Part shown: positions 8,380 to 16,134 of the stretch, piece after piece
How the letters are laid out: each line of letters starts with the position of its first letter
Position numbering within the stretch: position 1 is the first letter of the stretch
Source of the DNA: a virus
Virus record (IMG/VR): IMGVR_UViG_3300045795_000008
Coordinates: 1 to 38,888 of that record
Length of the DNA: 38,888 nt
Direction: 5' to 3' (one strand)
The notes under the pieces: model-generated
The model's input: the letters and a program-made list of their open reading frames with translations, nothing else
Database searches by the model: none
What the model was told of the DNA's origin: nothing
Made by a program: the position numbers and the translations under genes

Positions 8380-9684
8380 TTAGCTGTTGTTGTTGCTGCC
8401 GAGTGGCAGTGAAGGACTGATTGGAAGACCGTCGAGGTACAGACCAGCGCGGCGGTTGTCCGACGCAAGCTGCCAGTAGGAAATCAGGAAGGTCATCGTG
8501 CTTGGAGCAAGAGACCCGCCGCTTCCGTACTGAGGCCATTCGGTGACGCCACTCCATGCCAGAGGCACAGGGTCGCCGCCACCATCTATGACTGAACTTT
8601 TCAGCCAGTGATTCAGCATCAAACCGTCCATTCGTCCCGGTTCCGCAGTTAGCGAAATCTTGAGAGGACGACCGACGAAATTCTTCGGCGCGTCAAACTT
8701 AGCAGGATCGACTGAGTTGTTTCCGCTGACCTGATTGAGGATGATTTGCTGAAGTTGAAGACTCAGAGCGTTTACGTTGTATTCCTGATCTACGCCGCAA
8801 TACCAAGTGAAATCGCGGTCCGCTTCAGCGCCGAGAACGAGGCGCATCTTCTGGATGGCACCGTAACCGGCTTCTGTTGTCAGAGCCTGAGTGCCGAAAG
8901 CCACGTGAGGCGTTCGCAGCATTCCTGGAAAATCGCTCAAAAGCAGCCCGAGATAAGAACCGGAGTTACCGGGGTCTTGCTGAATGTAGGCGAGTCCGTT
9001 CAAAGACGTACCCTCACCAGTACCCGGAGCACCAGCGATAAGGATTAGGTCGCCAACCACCGTGCCTGCTGGTAGGGAGGCATTGTAGATGGCGATGTGC
9101 CCACCAAGAGGGTCAACGGTCAGAACTTGGAAAGTTCCGCGCTGAGTGGCGAAATTGCTCGATACGATTTGATACGTACCATTGCCACGAAAGCGGTTGG
9201 GGTTCGAGACTGCGAGATAGGCGTTACCTGCCCCGATAGCTTGAACTGTGTCAATCGTTCCGCTGGAATCTTGCTGACACATAACATCGGTGTAACAGCC
9301 AAATTCTTTAAGGGCGTTCTTCAGTTCGCGCTTCGCGAAGCTGTCAACCGCCTGTTCAGAACTTTCGGTTGCAAAAGCCGAATCTAGGCTCCATCCGGTG
9401 CTCTGCACGAAGGCAATTGGGGTGGTTTGAAAGACTTCATAGTCCGAAGCGGTTGGTGTCGGGAAGCCTACAGTGTTGCTCCCATTCAGCACGGTTTGAG
9501 CGAACTGAGAGCCTGAAATCATCTGAACTGGGATACGCATCGCACGAGTAGACACAAGGTCATTCTCGATGCGCTTAATCATGTCCGCGAAAACTTGTTC
9601 GCGAGGGTACAATAGTGCGATTTTGCTGCGAACGCGTTCGTACATTAGCGCCGTGGACTGGTTGAGTGTGTTGGGAATAGCCAT
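8380..9684 (-). CDS. Major capsid protein
   Basis: 434 residues starting MAIPNTLNQSTALMYERV. An N-terminal helix (YERVRSKIALLYPREQVFADMI) leads into a beta-rich body with a long alpha segment (AVDSFAKRELKNALKEFG) and several Gly-rich loops, the usual shape of HK97-fold coat proteins. Identification rests on position directly after the acidic scaffold-like gene, length and its own long leader and terminator, not on a specific signature. The start has AAAGGGG upstream. It is preceded by a 286-base leader with a late-type motif, and its terminator follows directly, so it can be made as an abundant single-gene message. Confidence 0.75.
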   Translation of the reverse strand: MAIPNTLNQSTALMYERVRSKIALLYPREQVFADMIKRIENDLVSTRAMRIPVQMISGSQFAQTVLNGSNTVGFPTPTASDYEVFQTTPIAFVQSTGWSLDSAFATESSEQAVDSFAKRELKNALKEFGCYTDVMCQQDSSGTIDTVQAIGAGNAYLAVSNPNRFRGNGTYQIVSSNFATQRGTFQVLTVDPLGGHIAIYNASLPAGTVVGDLILIAGAPGTGEGTSLNGLAYIQQDPGNSGSYLGLLLSDFPGMLRTPHVAFGTQALTTEAGYGAIQKMRLVLGAEADRDFTWYCGVDQEYNVNALSLQLQQIILNQVSGNNSVDPAKFDAPKNFVGRPLKISLTAEPGRMDGLMLNHWLKSSVIDGGGDPVPLAWSGVTEWPQYGSGGSLAPSTMTFLISYWQLASDNRRAGLYLDGLPISPSLPLGSNNNS

Positions 9685-9970
9685 AAAATAAAGACCCCTT
9701 TGGTGTTGATCTCACTCGCTGACCCGTTTTTCGCTTGGGGCGAACAGCTTGGGCTCTGCCGTCTGTTTCAGTTTGTGGCTGTACTGCTTAGCGCGATCAA
9801 CTCAAGTGCCCTTTCACCTTTTCAGGTCGGGACTGGGTTCCCGTTTGAGTGGTCTTTGCTTCTGTAAAAAGATACCGAAGTTTTTGGGGAGTAAATTGCG
9901 GGAGCAGCAATCTCATCCGAGAGCCTCTACCTTACGGTAGAACCCCCGTGGTTGTGCCCCCGCAAACTGC
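9685..9970 (-). promoter_or_regulatory. Long structured leader of the capsid gene with late-type motif (copy 3)
   Basis: This 286-base gene-free gap holds an exact TCGGTATCTTTT at 9878-9867, about 180 bases before the capsid ATG. Upstream of it (- strand) are small hairpins: CTACC-GTAA-GGTAG, and ATTGC with GCAAT. Downstream in the leader are CGGGA/TCCCG, ACCT-GAAA-AGGT and TTCGC-CCCAA-GCGAA, the last about 60 bases before the start codon. The bases after the motif (TACAGAAG) match those after the scaffold copy (CACAGAAG). It is probably a promoter plus a stable or regulated 5' leader. Confidence 0.6.
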
Positions 9971-11347
9971 TTACCAGCGAACGGCGATTTTGCGACCATC
10001 CTTGAGGATGAACTGATTCTTATCAGACATCTCTTCTGTGGTCTTCGTGGTGTCAACTTCTTCAGGCTTCGGAAACTTGTCCGTAGTCTGCCATCCGGCA
10101 ACAGCACCAACCTTTTTGTTCGGTGTCGCCGCCTGACCGTTCTTTGGCGAAGTCCCCACCGTAAGGTCAAACTCCTTGGCTGAATCGCGGGTAGCTTTGG
10201 CGAGTAACGGCGTAGCGTGCTGCTTCCACAAGCGGTCAAGACCATCCACATCACCCTTGGCCAATAATGCTGCGCGTTGCTTGACGAAGGTCTCATTAGC
10301 CATCACAAGATCATTGATGCGAGTACGAATGTCCGCGTCCACGCGGTTGCGGAAGTTCTCGCTGACCTTGCGTCCCTTGAGAACCTTGTCAAGTTCCGAC
10401 TTGATGCCGGGATTAAGCCAACGAGCGGTTGCCGCCTTCACGTTGCTGATGAGAGTCTGCTGTTCTACTTCTTTGACCTTCGCTTCGCGCTGAGAAAGTG
10501 CCGTATCTTTGGGATCGACCGTCTTGACCTTCGGTGCCGGTGTGGAAGATGCAATTTGGTAAAGTTCCTCAATGGCTTGGTCCACCTTCTGGGTCCACTC
10601 TTTCGCACCGGCGACGTTGCCGCTGTCGAGCGCCTGCTTGAGCATGGAGACGCCGTTGAGCACGCCGTTGGTTGACAGGGTGCTCATTGCCGCCTTGGCT
10701 ATGTAGTTGGAATAGCCTTGGATGTCCTGCTGCGCCCACTTTACTGCGGCTTGGGGCATCAGCTTGGAAAAGCCTTCGGGGGAATCTTGGATAAGATCGT
10801 CGAGGAATTGCGGGTCGCCGTCGCGCCCAGCCTTGACGTGAGTCTGAAACGCGGTGACTGCGGTCTGAAGGTCTTTGATGCCCTCTTCGCCGCCGACCAT
10901 GTCGAATTGCTGCTTGACCTTGATCGCCTCTTCTGGGGAGCCATAGGCTTCGATAGCCTGTAACTTTCGAGCTACTTCCTTGACGGTGCCGTACTTCGCG
11001 TACTGGCGGTTGCCGAAGTGAAGAGCCTTGAGGGCGTTGGCAAGCTCCGGCTTCTCGTTGGCTAGTTGCTTCGCCCACTTAGGAAGCTCTTTGTCAGTGC
11101 CGCGATCCTTGGCGTACAGATCGACATCCGGCTGCTGGACATCTTGCTGGTCTTCGTCAACTGGTTGATCATCTTCAGACGGTTGTTCATCATCCGATGG
11201 TTGTTCGTCGTCAACTGGTTGATCGTCTACGGGCTGGTCATCAACATTGCCATCATCAACCGGCTGGTCGTCTACGACTTCTTCATCTTGGGCTATTGCT
11301 GCGGGAGTGTCTCCGAGGAGGTCGGAGTACCTATCGAATGATGCCAT
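9971..11347 (-). CDS. Putative scaffold protein
   Basis: 458 residues. Residues about 20-75 are a low-complexity acidic repeat of DDQPVD/DEQPSD units; the rest is highly charged and mostly helical, with long coiled stretches (for example around ..GAKEWTQKVDQAIEELYQIA). The C-terminal end is Lys-rich. Acidic N-terminus, helical body, basic C-terminus and position immediately before the capsid gene fit a scaffolding protein that shapes the procapsid and is then released or cleaved. No protease motif is seen. The start ATG follows ACGAGGAAAAC. A late-type motif lies about 73 bases upstream. Confidence 0.7.
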   Translation of the reverse strand: MASFDRYSDLLGDTPAAIAQDEEVVDDQPVDDGNVDDQPVDDQPVDDEQPSDDEQPSEDDQPVDEDQQDVQQPDVDLYAKDRGTDKELPKWAKQLANEKPELANALKALHFGNRQYAKYGTVKEVARKLQAIEAYGSPEEAIKVKQQFDMVGGEEGIKDLQTAVTAFQTHVKAGRDGDPQFLDDLIQDSPEGFSKLMPQAAVKWAQQDIQGYSNYIAKAAMSTLSTNGVLNGVSMLKQALDSGNVAGAKEWTQKVDQAIEELYQIASSTPAPKVKTVDPKDTALSQREAKVKEVEQQTLISNVKAATARWLNPGIKSELDKVLKGRKVSENFRNRVDADIRTRINDLVMANETFVKQRAALLAKGDVDGLDRLWKQHATPLLAKATRDSAKEFDLTVGTSPKNGQAATPNKKVGAVAGWQTTDKFPKPEEVDTTKTTEEMSDKNQFILKDGRKIAVRW

Positions 11348-11419
11348 GTTTTCCTCGTGTTCGCGATTCCCTGTTGTTCAGGCTGGAGTGCGTGTCCGGT
11401 AGCGCGAGTCTCTTCTGTG

Positions 11420-11431
11420 GAAAGATACCGA
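11420..11431 (-). promoter_or_regulatory. Late-type motif, 11/12 match (TCGGTATCTTTC, copy 4)
   Basis: Reads on the - strand about 73 bases before the scaffold ATG. It abuts the 3' arm of the structured element at 11432-11546. The only difference from the consensus is the last base. The following bases ACAGAAG are shared with the capsid leader copy. Confidence 0.6.
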
Positions 11432-11546
11432 CTGCGGACGGTGCCGTCTGGGGTTGTCTGAGTCAACCTTAGGTAAGCAGTGGTCATGCGCCCACTGGAG
11501 GGATCATTCCCCCGTGCGCTGTTTGGACAGTTCTTCCCGTCCGCAG
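11432..11546 (-). ncRNA. Candidate structured RNA element before the scaffold gene
   Basis: A perfect 10-bp outer stem, CTGCGGACGG (11432-11441) with CCGTCCGCAG (11537-11546), encloses four smaller hairpins: GGTTG/CAACC (11452-11456 with 11464-11468), CAGTGG/CCACTG (11478-11483 with 11492-11497), GGGA/TCCC (11500-11503 with 11508-11511) and CTGT/ACAG (11519-11522 with 11527-11530). Together they make a closed multi-branch shape filling nearly the whole gap between the phosphatase stop codon and the late motif. Leftward transcription through the block would make this RNA. It could be a packaging or regulatory RNA, an RNA processing signal, or a terminator-like spacer. No known RNA family was recognised. 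Confidence 0.45.
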
Positions 11547-11549
11547 AAA

Positions 11550-12380
11550 TTAGGAGCCGTACTCTGCGCTGCCGTTTTCTTTGAAGACCACTTCGCAGGT
11601 GAGCTTATCTTTCTTCTCGGTCACTTGGATGATGCCCCCCGGCAGAACTGAATCCTTGGATTCGGGGCGACCCGCAGCACCTTCACCCTCGCAGTAATTT
11701 TGAAGTTGAGTCTCATTGCTGGTGTGGAACACGAGCAGGGTTATTCCGCCTGTACGTGCTTCACAGAGATAATGCTCAATGGCTTCCTGTGTGCGGTCGC
11801 CGAAGTCATTGAGTGATTCGCCGCCCGGCAAAGGATCATCGGGGTTGTCGATGTGGTCTTCGAGCACGTCCTGGTTCTCATCCCTGTCCGTACCGGCGAG
11901 GTCACCAACATCCCAAGGTCTCAGCCTGTAGTCGGAGCACGGTTCGATGCCGAGAGCTTCGCCCACAATCTGTGCCGTCTCCATTGCTCGTTCAAGGTCG
12001 GAGGAGTAGATAGCGACGATGCCCTTGTCTTGCAGGAATTCCGCTGCCTCTTTGGCGTCGGCACGCCCCTTGTCATCCAGCGGCACGTCGAGAAACCCCC
12101 TGAATTTGTTTTCTTCGTTTAGTTCCGTGGTTCCATGCCTCAAACAATAGAGAAGAGTTTTGCCGGGGGACTTGTAGAAGTTGCAGCAGTCTTCGTCGCG
12201 TACTGGCTTGGGCTTGCCGTCTTCGCCGGGAACTTCGGGGTCCAATTGAACGACAGGATGATGGCAATGGTCAGCTTTATACCAGACACAATGACCGCAC
12301 TCGCGAGGAGGCTGGTTGGATTCGCCGGACACAAAGCCGCTCATGGATGCGCCGTCTGCTAAAACCTGTAGGGGATTCAT
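11550..12380 (-). CDS. Histidine phosphatase family protein with N-terminal Cys-rich region
   Basis: 276 residues. Residues about 76-230 carry the phosphoglycerate-mutase-like signature: LRHGTTE (Arg81-His82-Gly83, the phosphorylated His), the partner Arg in YSSDLERAMETA (Arg131), PGGES near 186-190, and the second catalytic His in VFHTSN (His219). The usual acidic region is RLRPWDVGDLAG, with Asp rather than the common Glu. The N-terminal 70 residues have Cys28, Cys31, Cys39 and Cys65/66, a possible zinc site. The family removes phosphate from small molecules or phosphoproteins. Its place between portal and scaffold genes is unusual; the target is unknown. The ATG directly follows the portal TAA. 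Confidence 0.8.
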   Translation of the reverse strand: MNPLQVLADGASMSGFVSGESNQPPRECGHCVWYKADHCHHPVVQLDPEVPGEDGKPKPVRDEDCCNFYKSPGKTLLYCLRHGTTELNEENKFRGFLDVPLDDKGRADAKEAAEFLQDKGIVAIYSSDLERAMETAQIVGEALGIEPCSDYRLRPWDVGDLAGTDRDENQDVLEDHIDNPDDPLPGGESLNDFGDRTQEAIEHYLCEARTGGITLLVFHTSNETQLQNYCEGEGAAGRPESKDSVLPGGIIQVTEKKDKLTCEVVFKENGSAEYGS

Positions 12381-14678
12381 TTACTGCCCCGCTGGTGGAA
12401 CACCGGCTGGAGCCATGCCTTCTGGAATTGGCTCTGGCGGTTGTGATGCCTGCGCGTGACCAGCCATAGCGGCTTGGGCGCTGGATGCCGCGATTGCCTT
12501 CGACGGGTCTGGGATGCGATCCTGCAACGGCTCCGCCGCGTCTGGTCCTTGCGTCGAAGCGCGGAGGTGCGAGATGGCGTGCAGGCGAACGTTCATGAAT
12601 CCCTTGGGGTTCAAAATCTTTGCCTGTTGTCCTTCGTCCGAGTACATCCAATCCTTGATTGTCTGAATGTGAACCGCGTGATCGTCAAACTCGGGATCAA
12701 TCGGGACGGACGACTGCATCAAGTCTTCCGGTTGCGGCTGCGGGGACGGGTGCCCGGCTACCTGAGTAAGAGTCTGGTGCTGCGCGACCTTCTGGAGGTC
12801 TTCTTGCGTCGGCGGAATGGGCACACCGTTCAATAGCTGCTTGATTTCGCGAAGCTGTGTGTTGCGCTGGTCCGCACCGGGAACAGAGAATCCGTTAACG
12901 CCGGAAAACTTCTTGAAGAGGTTCTGATTGTTCGGGTCTTGCAATAGCTTCTGCCCAACAGGCGTAGGTCCGATGAACTGGGTGAGCTGCTGGAAGTTTT
13001 GGCGCTGCTGCGAAAACGACTCTGGAATTCCCTCGTCCACTTCAGGTTTGCAGTGGTAGGTTCCGGCGTTGAGCTTCTGGCTGTCGATGTCCACGCCCAT
13101 GTAGCCGCCGAAGTCGTCGGGGATCATTCCGCCGAGGTTGCGCTCGTCCTTTTTCGCCATGTTCACGGCGAGTTCGATCAATTTCGCGAGGGCGATCTTC
13201 AAAGGTCCGTAGCTGATGCCCAACGCTCCCATAGCTTGGTCGCGGGACTGCGCGTACACCGCAGCGGTCTTGCTGTTGACCATGCTGCCACCGAACAACG
13301 ACGGCTGTACCTGAGATACCATCTGTGCCTGTGAGCCCATGAGGTCTTTGCACGTAGCGAGTAGGTCTGGAGCCATCGAAGCGGGAGGTTCTTTGTAGAA
13401 AAGGTTGGACATGGCTTCGCCCTTCGGGCGCTTGACGCCTGTCCACATTTCGGGGCTTGCTACTTGGTCTGCTTGAGCATCCACATCAATCGCCTGCACG
13501 TCCACGAACTTGGTGGGTGCGCCGCGCTCGTAGGTTTCCTGAGCGAGGTTTGAAAGATTGTTGACGCGGCGTTGGATTGGCACGACGAACTCCCCGAGAC
13601 TTGCGACCGCTTGGCCGTCGCCGGGCTGCGGGAGATAGACGATAAGGACATCATCCATGTTCTCGTCAACGGCTTCGATGAACTCGTCGCCGATGTAGCA
13701 GACGCGCACACCGTTCGGCCATGCTTCTTGCAATTGGGCGCGACGCCCATCGTCCTTGCAGGCTTCAAAGGCTTCGGCGCGAATCCATGTGTATTGCTCG
13801 GTAGCTAGGTTGGCGTAGGTGTCGCCGCTAACCATGAACTCCGTGCCTTGCATCGTCCCCAGACGACAGATGCGATCAAACGCGTCCTCTCCGGGTCCGC
13901 TGCTGTTCTTCTTGATCTTGTCGCGCTTCTCTGGCCACTTGGCCTTGAGCATGTAGACGTTCTGCTCCGTGGCTATCTGCATGTAATGGAATTCGCTCTG
14001 CCAACGCAGGGAAATCGGCACTTTGCCTTCGAGTACGCCGTAGACGCGGGGCACTTGCCGCTTGTACGGCTTCTCGTTCTCGTCCATGTGGTCGGGATCG
14101 TCTTCTTCTTCGAGGCGGATGATCACGCGACCGTCGGTCCATGCCTTCTCGGCGATGTCCTTCAAAAGCTGGTCAACGTTTATGTCGTGGTAGAAGCGCT
14201 TGCGGTACTTCTCGGCTTCGTTGCAGCCGTCGATGTCGTCGATGTTATTGGGATCGCCGGGCAGGAAGCGCACGCCGGGTACCTGACCAACAAGGGCGGA
14301 GATGAGTGACTTGCCCAGCGGCGTGTAGATGTTGGTGACGTAAAAGAAACGGTTCTGATCGCCCTCATCGCCGCCGATGGGGGCGGGGAGACCGCCAGTA
14401 TAAGGCACGGCCCAAGCGCCCGAGTCGGCGCTGTAGACCGCGTACTGAAAACCTCTCCAGAAGAAACGCTGCTCACGGGCGCGGATAAGCTCATGCCTGC
14501 GGTTGGGCATCTCTTCAGTTGCAAATTTCTTGATTAGTGTGCGGAGTTCCGCGATGATCTCAGGCGGCGGATCGGCAGACAGAGATGCACCTACGTTCGG
14601 CTGCTGACTCTCGTCATTACCGCCCGTCTGAGGTGTATTGGACTGTTCTTGAACGTCTTCGTCGATGGCGTCAGCCAT
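12381..14678 (-). CDS. Portal protein
   Basis: 765 residues, close to the size of P22-type portals (about 725). An AAGGGG site precedes the ATG. The N-terminal acidic tail is followed by the portal-like segment FFYVTNIYTPLGKSLISALV, then WTDGRVIIRLEEEDDPDHMD, and a long helical region around residues 400-520. The C-terminal 100 residues are Gln/Pro/Ala-rich. It forms the dodecameric ring through which DNA enters the head. It follows the large terminase by a few small genes and directly precedes the phosphatase with no gap. Confidence 0.8.
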   Translation of the reverse strand: MADAIDEDVQEQSNTPQTGGNDESQQPNVGASLSADPPPEIIAELRTLIKKFATEEMPNRRHELIRAREQRFFWRGFQYAVYSADSGAWAVPYTGGLPAPIGGDEGDQNRFFYVTNIYTPLGKSLISALVGQVPGVRFLPGDPNNIDDIDGCNEAEKYRKRFYHDINVDQLLKDIAEKAWTDGRVIIRLEEEDDPDHMDENEKPYKRQVPRVYGVLEGKVPISLRWQSEFHYMQIATEQNVYMLKAKWPEKRDKIKKNSSGPGEDAFDRICRLGTMQGTEFMVSGDTYANLATEQYTWIRAEAFEACKDDGRRAQLQEAWPNGVRVCYIGDEFIEAVDENMDDVLIVYLPQPGDGQAVASLGEFVVPIQRRVNNLSNLAQETYERGAPTKFVDVQAIDVDAQADQVASPEMWTGVKRPKGEAMSNLFYKEPPASMAPDLLATCKDLMGSQAQMVSQVQPSLFGGSMVNSKTAAVYAQSRDQAMGALGISYGPLKIALAKLIELAVNMAKKDERNLGGMIPDDFGGYMGVDIDSQKLNAGTYHCKPEVDEGIPESFSQQRQNFQQLTQFIGPTPVGQKLLQDPNNQNLFKKFSGVNGFSVPGADQRNTQLREIKQLLNGVPIPPTQEDLQKVAQHQTLTQVAGHPSPQPQPEDLMQSSVPIDPEFDDHAVHIQTIKDWMYSDEGQQAKILNPKGFMNVRLHAISHLRASTQGPDAAEPLQDRIPDPSKAIAASSAQAAMAGHAQASQPPEPIPEGMAPAGVPPAGQ

Positions 14679-14681
14679 TGC

Positions 14682-14864
14682 TTACCCCTTTACGCGGTTC
14701 AACCGGGGGTTAGCCTTTTTTGCGCCCTTTGACGCCGCACGACTGGAAGCTGCGAGGATCGCGCCTGCGGCTTCTTTGCCGTAGCCTTCGCCCTGAATCT
14801 TCTTCTGCACCGCTTTGAATCCGGGGTGCGCTTTCTTTGTCGTGGGTGTGGTGAATCCAGCCAT
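14682..14864 (-). CDS. Small basic phage protein
   Basis: 60 residues, Lys/Ala/Gly-rich, with KAHPGFKAVQKKIQGEGYG followed by an Ala-rich helix. This short helical pattern recurs in small proteins near portal genes of many phages; no function is known. Its ATG overlaps the stop of the 53-residue gene by one base (TAATG), and it ends 3 bases before the portal start. Confidence 0.7.
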   Translation of the reverse strand: MAGFTTPTTKKAHPGFKAVQKKIQGEGYGKEAAGAILAASSRAASKGAKKANPRLNRVKG

Positions 14865-15025
14865 TACTTTTCTGCCTTTGGAGTGGTGAACGGTTTAGTC
14901 GCCTTCTTAGGCAGCTTTTTGCCCTTCGACGCCGAGTTCCACTCGTCAACTCCTGAATCACCTAATGCTTTGTGACCTGCCGGAGAATTGCCCCAGCGTC
15001 TTTGTGCGTCACTCTTCCACGGCAT
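14864..15025 (-). CDS. Small basic phage protein, 53 residues
   Basis: ATG at 15025, TAA at 14866-14864. It begins MPWKSDAQRRWGNSPAGHKA, a pattern common in tiny phage proteins (basic N-terminal helix with AQRRW, then a Lys-rich tail). It overlaps the HNH gene at its 5' end by 17 bases and the 60-residue gene by one base. The gene is easily missed because it is short. Confidence 0.7.
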   Translation of the reverse strand: MPWKSDAQRRWGNSPAGHKALGDSGVDEWNSASKGKKLPKKATKPFTTPKAEK

Positions 15026-15404
15026 TAGTTCTGCGCCTCAGTAGTTCTTTCTTCAATTGGTGGTTAGCGCACAATGTCTGATACCCGTTTGGGTAACCTT
15101 CAGTCATCAACGCTCTGTAAAGATGAACTCCACCCCCTTGAGTTCGTCCACGCGATTGCCTGTCAGTTGCGCCGTCGTCATTAACGTGGTCAAGAGTCAA
15201 CATGTCTATGTCAACTACTCCACAATCACGCCAACAGCATTGGAGTGTTTCGTTCTTACCGTAGTGAGTTAGGACGGCAGCCTTTATTTCGAGGAATCGA
15301 GCGGCTACTTGTTCACGGCGTCTGTGATACCTTTCACGTGCGCGTTCCTGCCATCGGCTCTTATTCTTCTGGTAATACCGTTTACAAGCGTCGGCGTTGC
15401 CCAT
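15009..15404 (-). CDS. HNH-type endonuclease
   Basis: 131 residues with a very basic helical N-terminus (RYYQKNKSRWQERARERYH). The nuclease core runs from CCWRDCG (about residue 56) through MLTLDHVNDDG to GYQTLCANHQLKKELLRRR, giving two Cys pairs, the central Asp-His and the final Asn-His of an HNH/His-Me finger. Similar proteins are free-standing homing endonucleases or terminase-associated HNH nucleases. It lies four small genes from the large terminase. The start at 15404 is 2 bases after the preceding TAG; a ribosome-binding site is weak. Confidence 0.75.
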   Translation of the reverse strand: MGNADACKRYYQKNKSRWQERARERYHRRREQVAARFLEIKAAVLTHYGKNETLQCCWRDCGVVDIDMLTLDHVNDDGATDRQSRGRTQGGGVHLYRALMTEGYPNGYQTLCANHQLKKELLRRRTNAVEE

Positions 15405-15406
15405 TG

Positions 15407-15772
15407 CTATCGCGCTATTTCGCCGCTGATCTCGTGGTGCTTGCTGACCTTGCTTGCGCTCGGACCGCCCTTGGTGTGTTCCTGACCATCGGTGCTTTCC
15501 TTGGATAGAGCTTCGCTCAAGTGCTGGATAGCATCCGCATGGTTTGGATGATAGTGCTTGGTGCCGTCGCCGGGGTCCACTACATAGGTTCCGTCGTACT
15601 TAGCTGAGATAGTTCCCGTCTTCTCTACGTCGTCAGACGAACGAGATGAAGCGCCTGCGGCTCCGCCCTTGGTTGATGTCTTGGATGGTTTCTTGTTGTC
15701 CTCATGCCCCTGATCGTCGGCTGAGTCCTTAGCTGCGTTCTTGCTGAAACTTTGGAATGGTGTGTCGAACAT
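15407..15772 (-). CDS. Unknown polar phage protein
   Basis: 121 residues from the ATG at 15772, chosen because AAGAGGGA lies 7 bases upstream; the frame also stays open further upstream into the neighbouring gene, but without such a site. The protein is Ser/Lys/Gly-rich and probably disordered, with a short ordered patch around GTYVVDPGDGTKHYHPNH. No family is recognised. A late-type motif lies 17 bases before the start. Confidence 0.6.
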   Translation of the reverse strand: MFDTPFQSFSKNAAKDSADDQGHEDNKKPSKTSTKGGAAGASSRSSDDVEKTGTISAKYDGTYVVDPGDGTKHYHPNHADAIQHLSEALSKESTDGQEHTKGGPSASKVSKHHEISGEIAR

Positions 15773-15789
15773 AGTTGTTCCCTCTTGAC

Positions 15790-15801
15790 AAAAGATACCG
15801 A
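15790..15801 (-). promoter_or_regulatory. Late-type 12-bp motif TCGGTATCTTTT (copy 5)
   Basis: Exact copy on the - strand, 3 bases after the stop codon of the 108-residue gene and 17 bases before the next ATG. Confidence 0.6.
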
Positions 15802-15804
15802 CGC

Positions 15805-16131
15805 CTAACTCTTCATAATCGCGTCGTTCTTTTGCTTTTCGACCTTCCACGCGGCGTTATGCTCTCGTTCGTAAGTCATTTGCCAATCGAGATAGGTCGG
15901 ACGGCGGAGACGAATCTGTTTTGATGGGGGCTTGGCGTCTTCGGCGGTGTCCTGCTCGATTCTGTATGCGATGGCGTTACCAAGCAGGCGGACGCCGTCC
16001 TTGTACTCCTCGGCGAGGTCGTAATTGATAGCAACTTGGTTTATTTGCCGCCTGAGGTCGGCTTCCAACCGTTCGATGATGGCGCGGTGGGTGAAAAGCG
16101 TGCGAAAAAACTCTCTAATGCGTTCAAACAT
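15805..16131 (-). CDS. Unknown small phage protein
   Basis: 108 residues, ATG at 16131 with GAGGT six bases upstream, 3 bases after the terminase stop. It starts MFERIREFFRTLFTHRAIIER, an amphipathic helix followed by a longer helical segment (LEADLRRQINQVAINYDLAEEYKD). A Tyr/Trp-rich middle (PTYLDWQMTYEREHNAAW) follows. It is probably helical and cytoplasmic. Family and function are not recognised. Confidence 0.65.
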   Translation of the reverse strand: MFERIREFFRTLFTHRAIIERLEADLRRQINQVAINYDLAEEYKDGVRLLGNAIAYRIEQDTAEDAKPPSKQIRLRRPTYLDWQMTYEREHNAAWKVEKQKNDAIMKS

Positions 16132-16134
16132 GAT

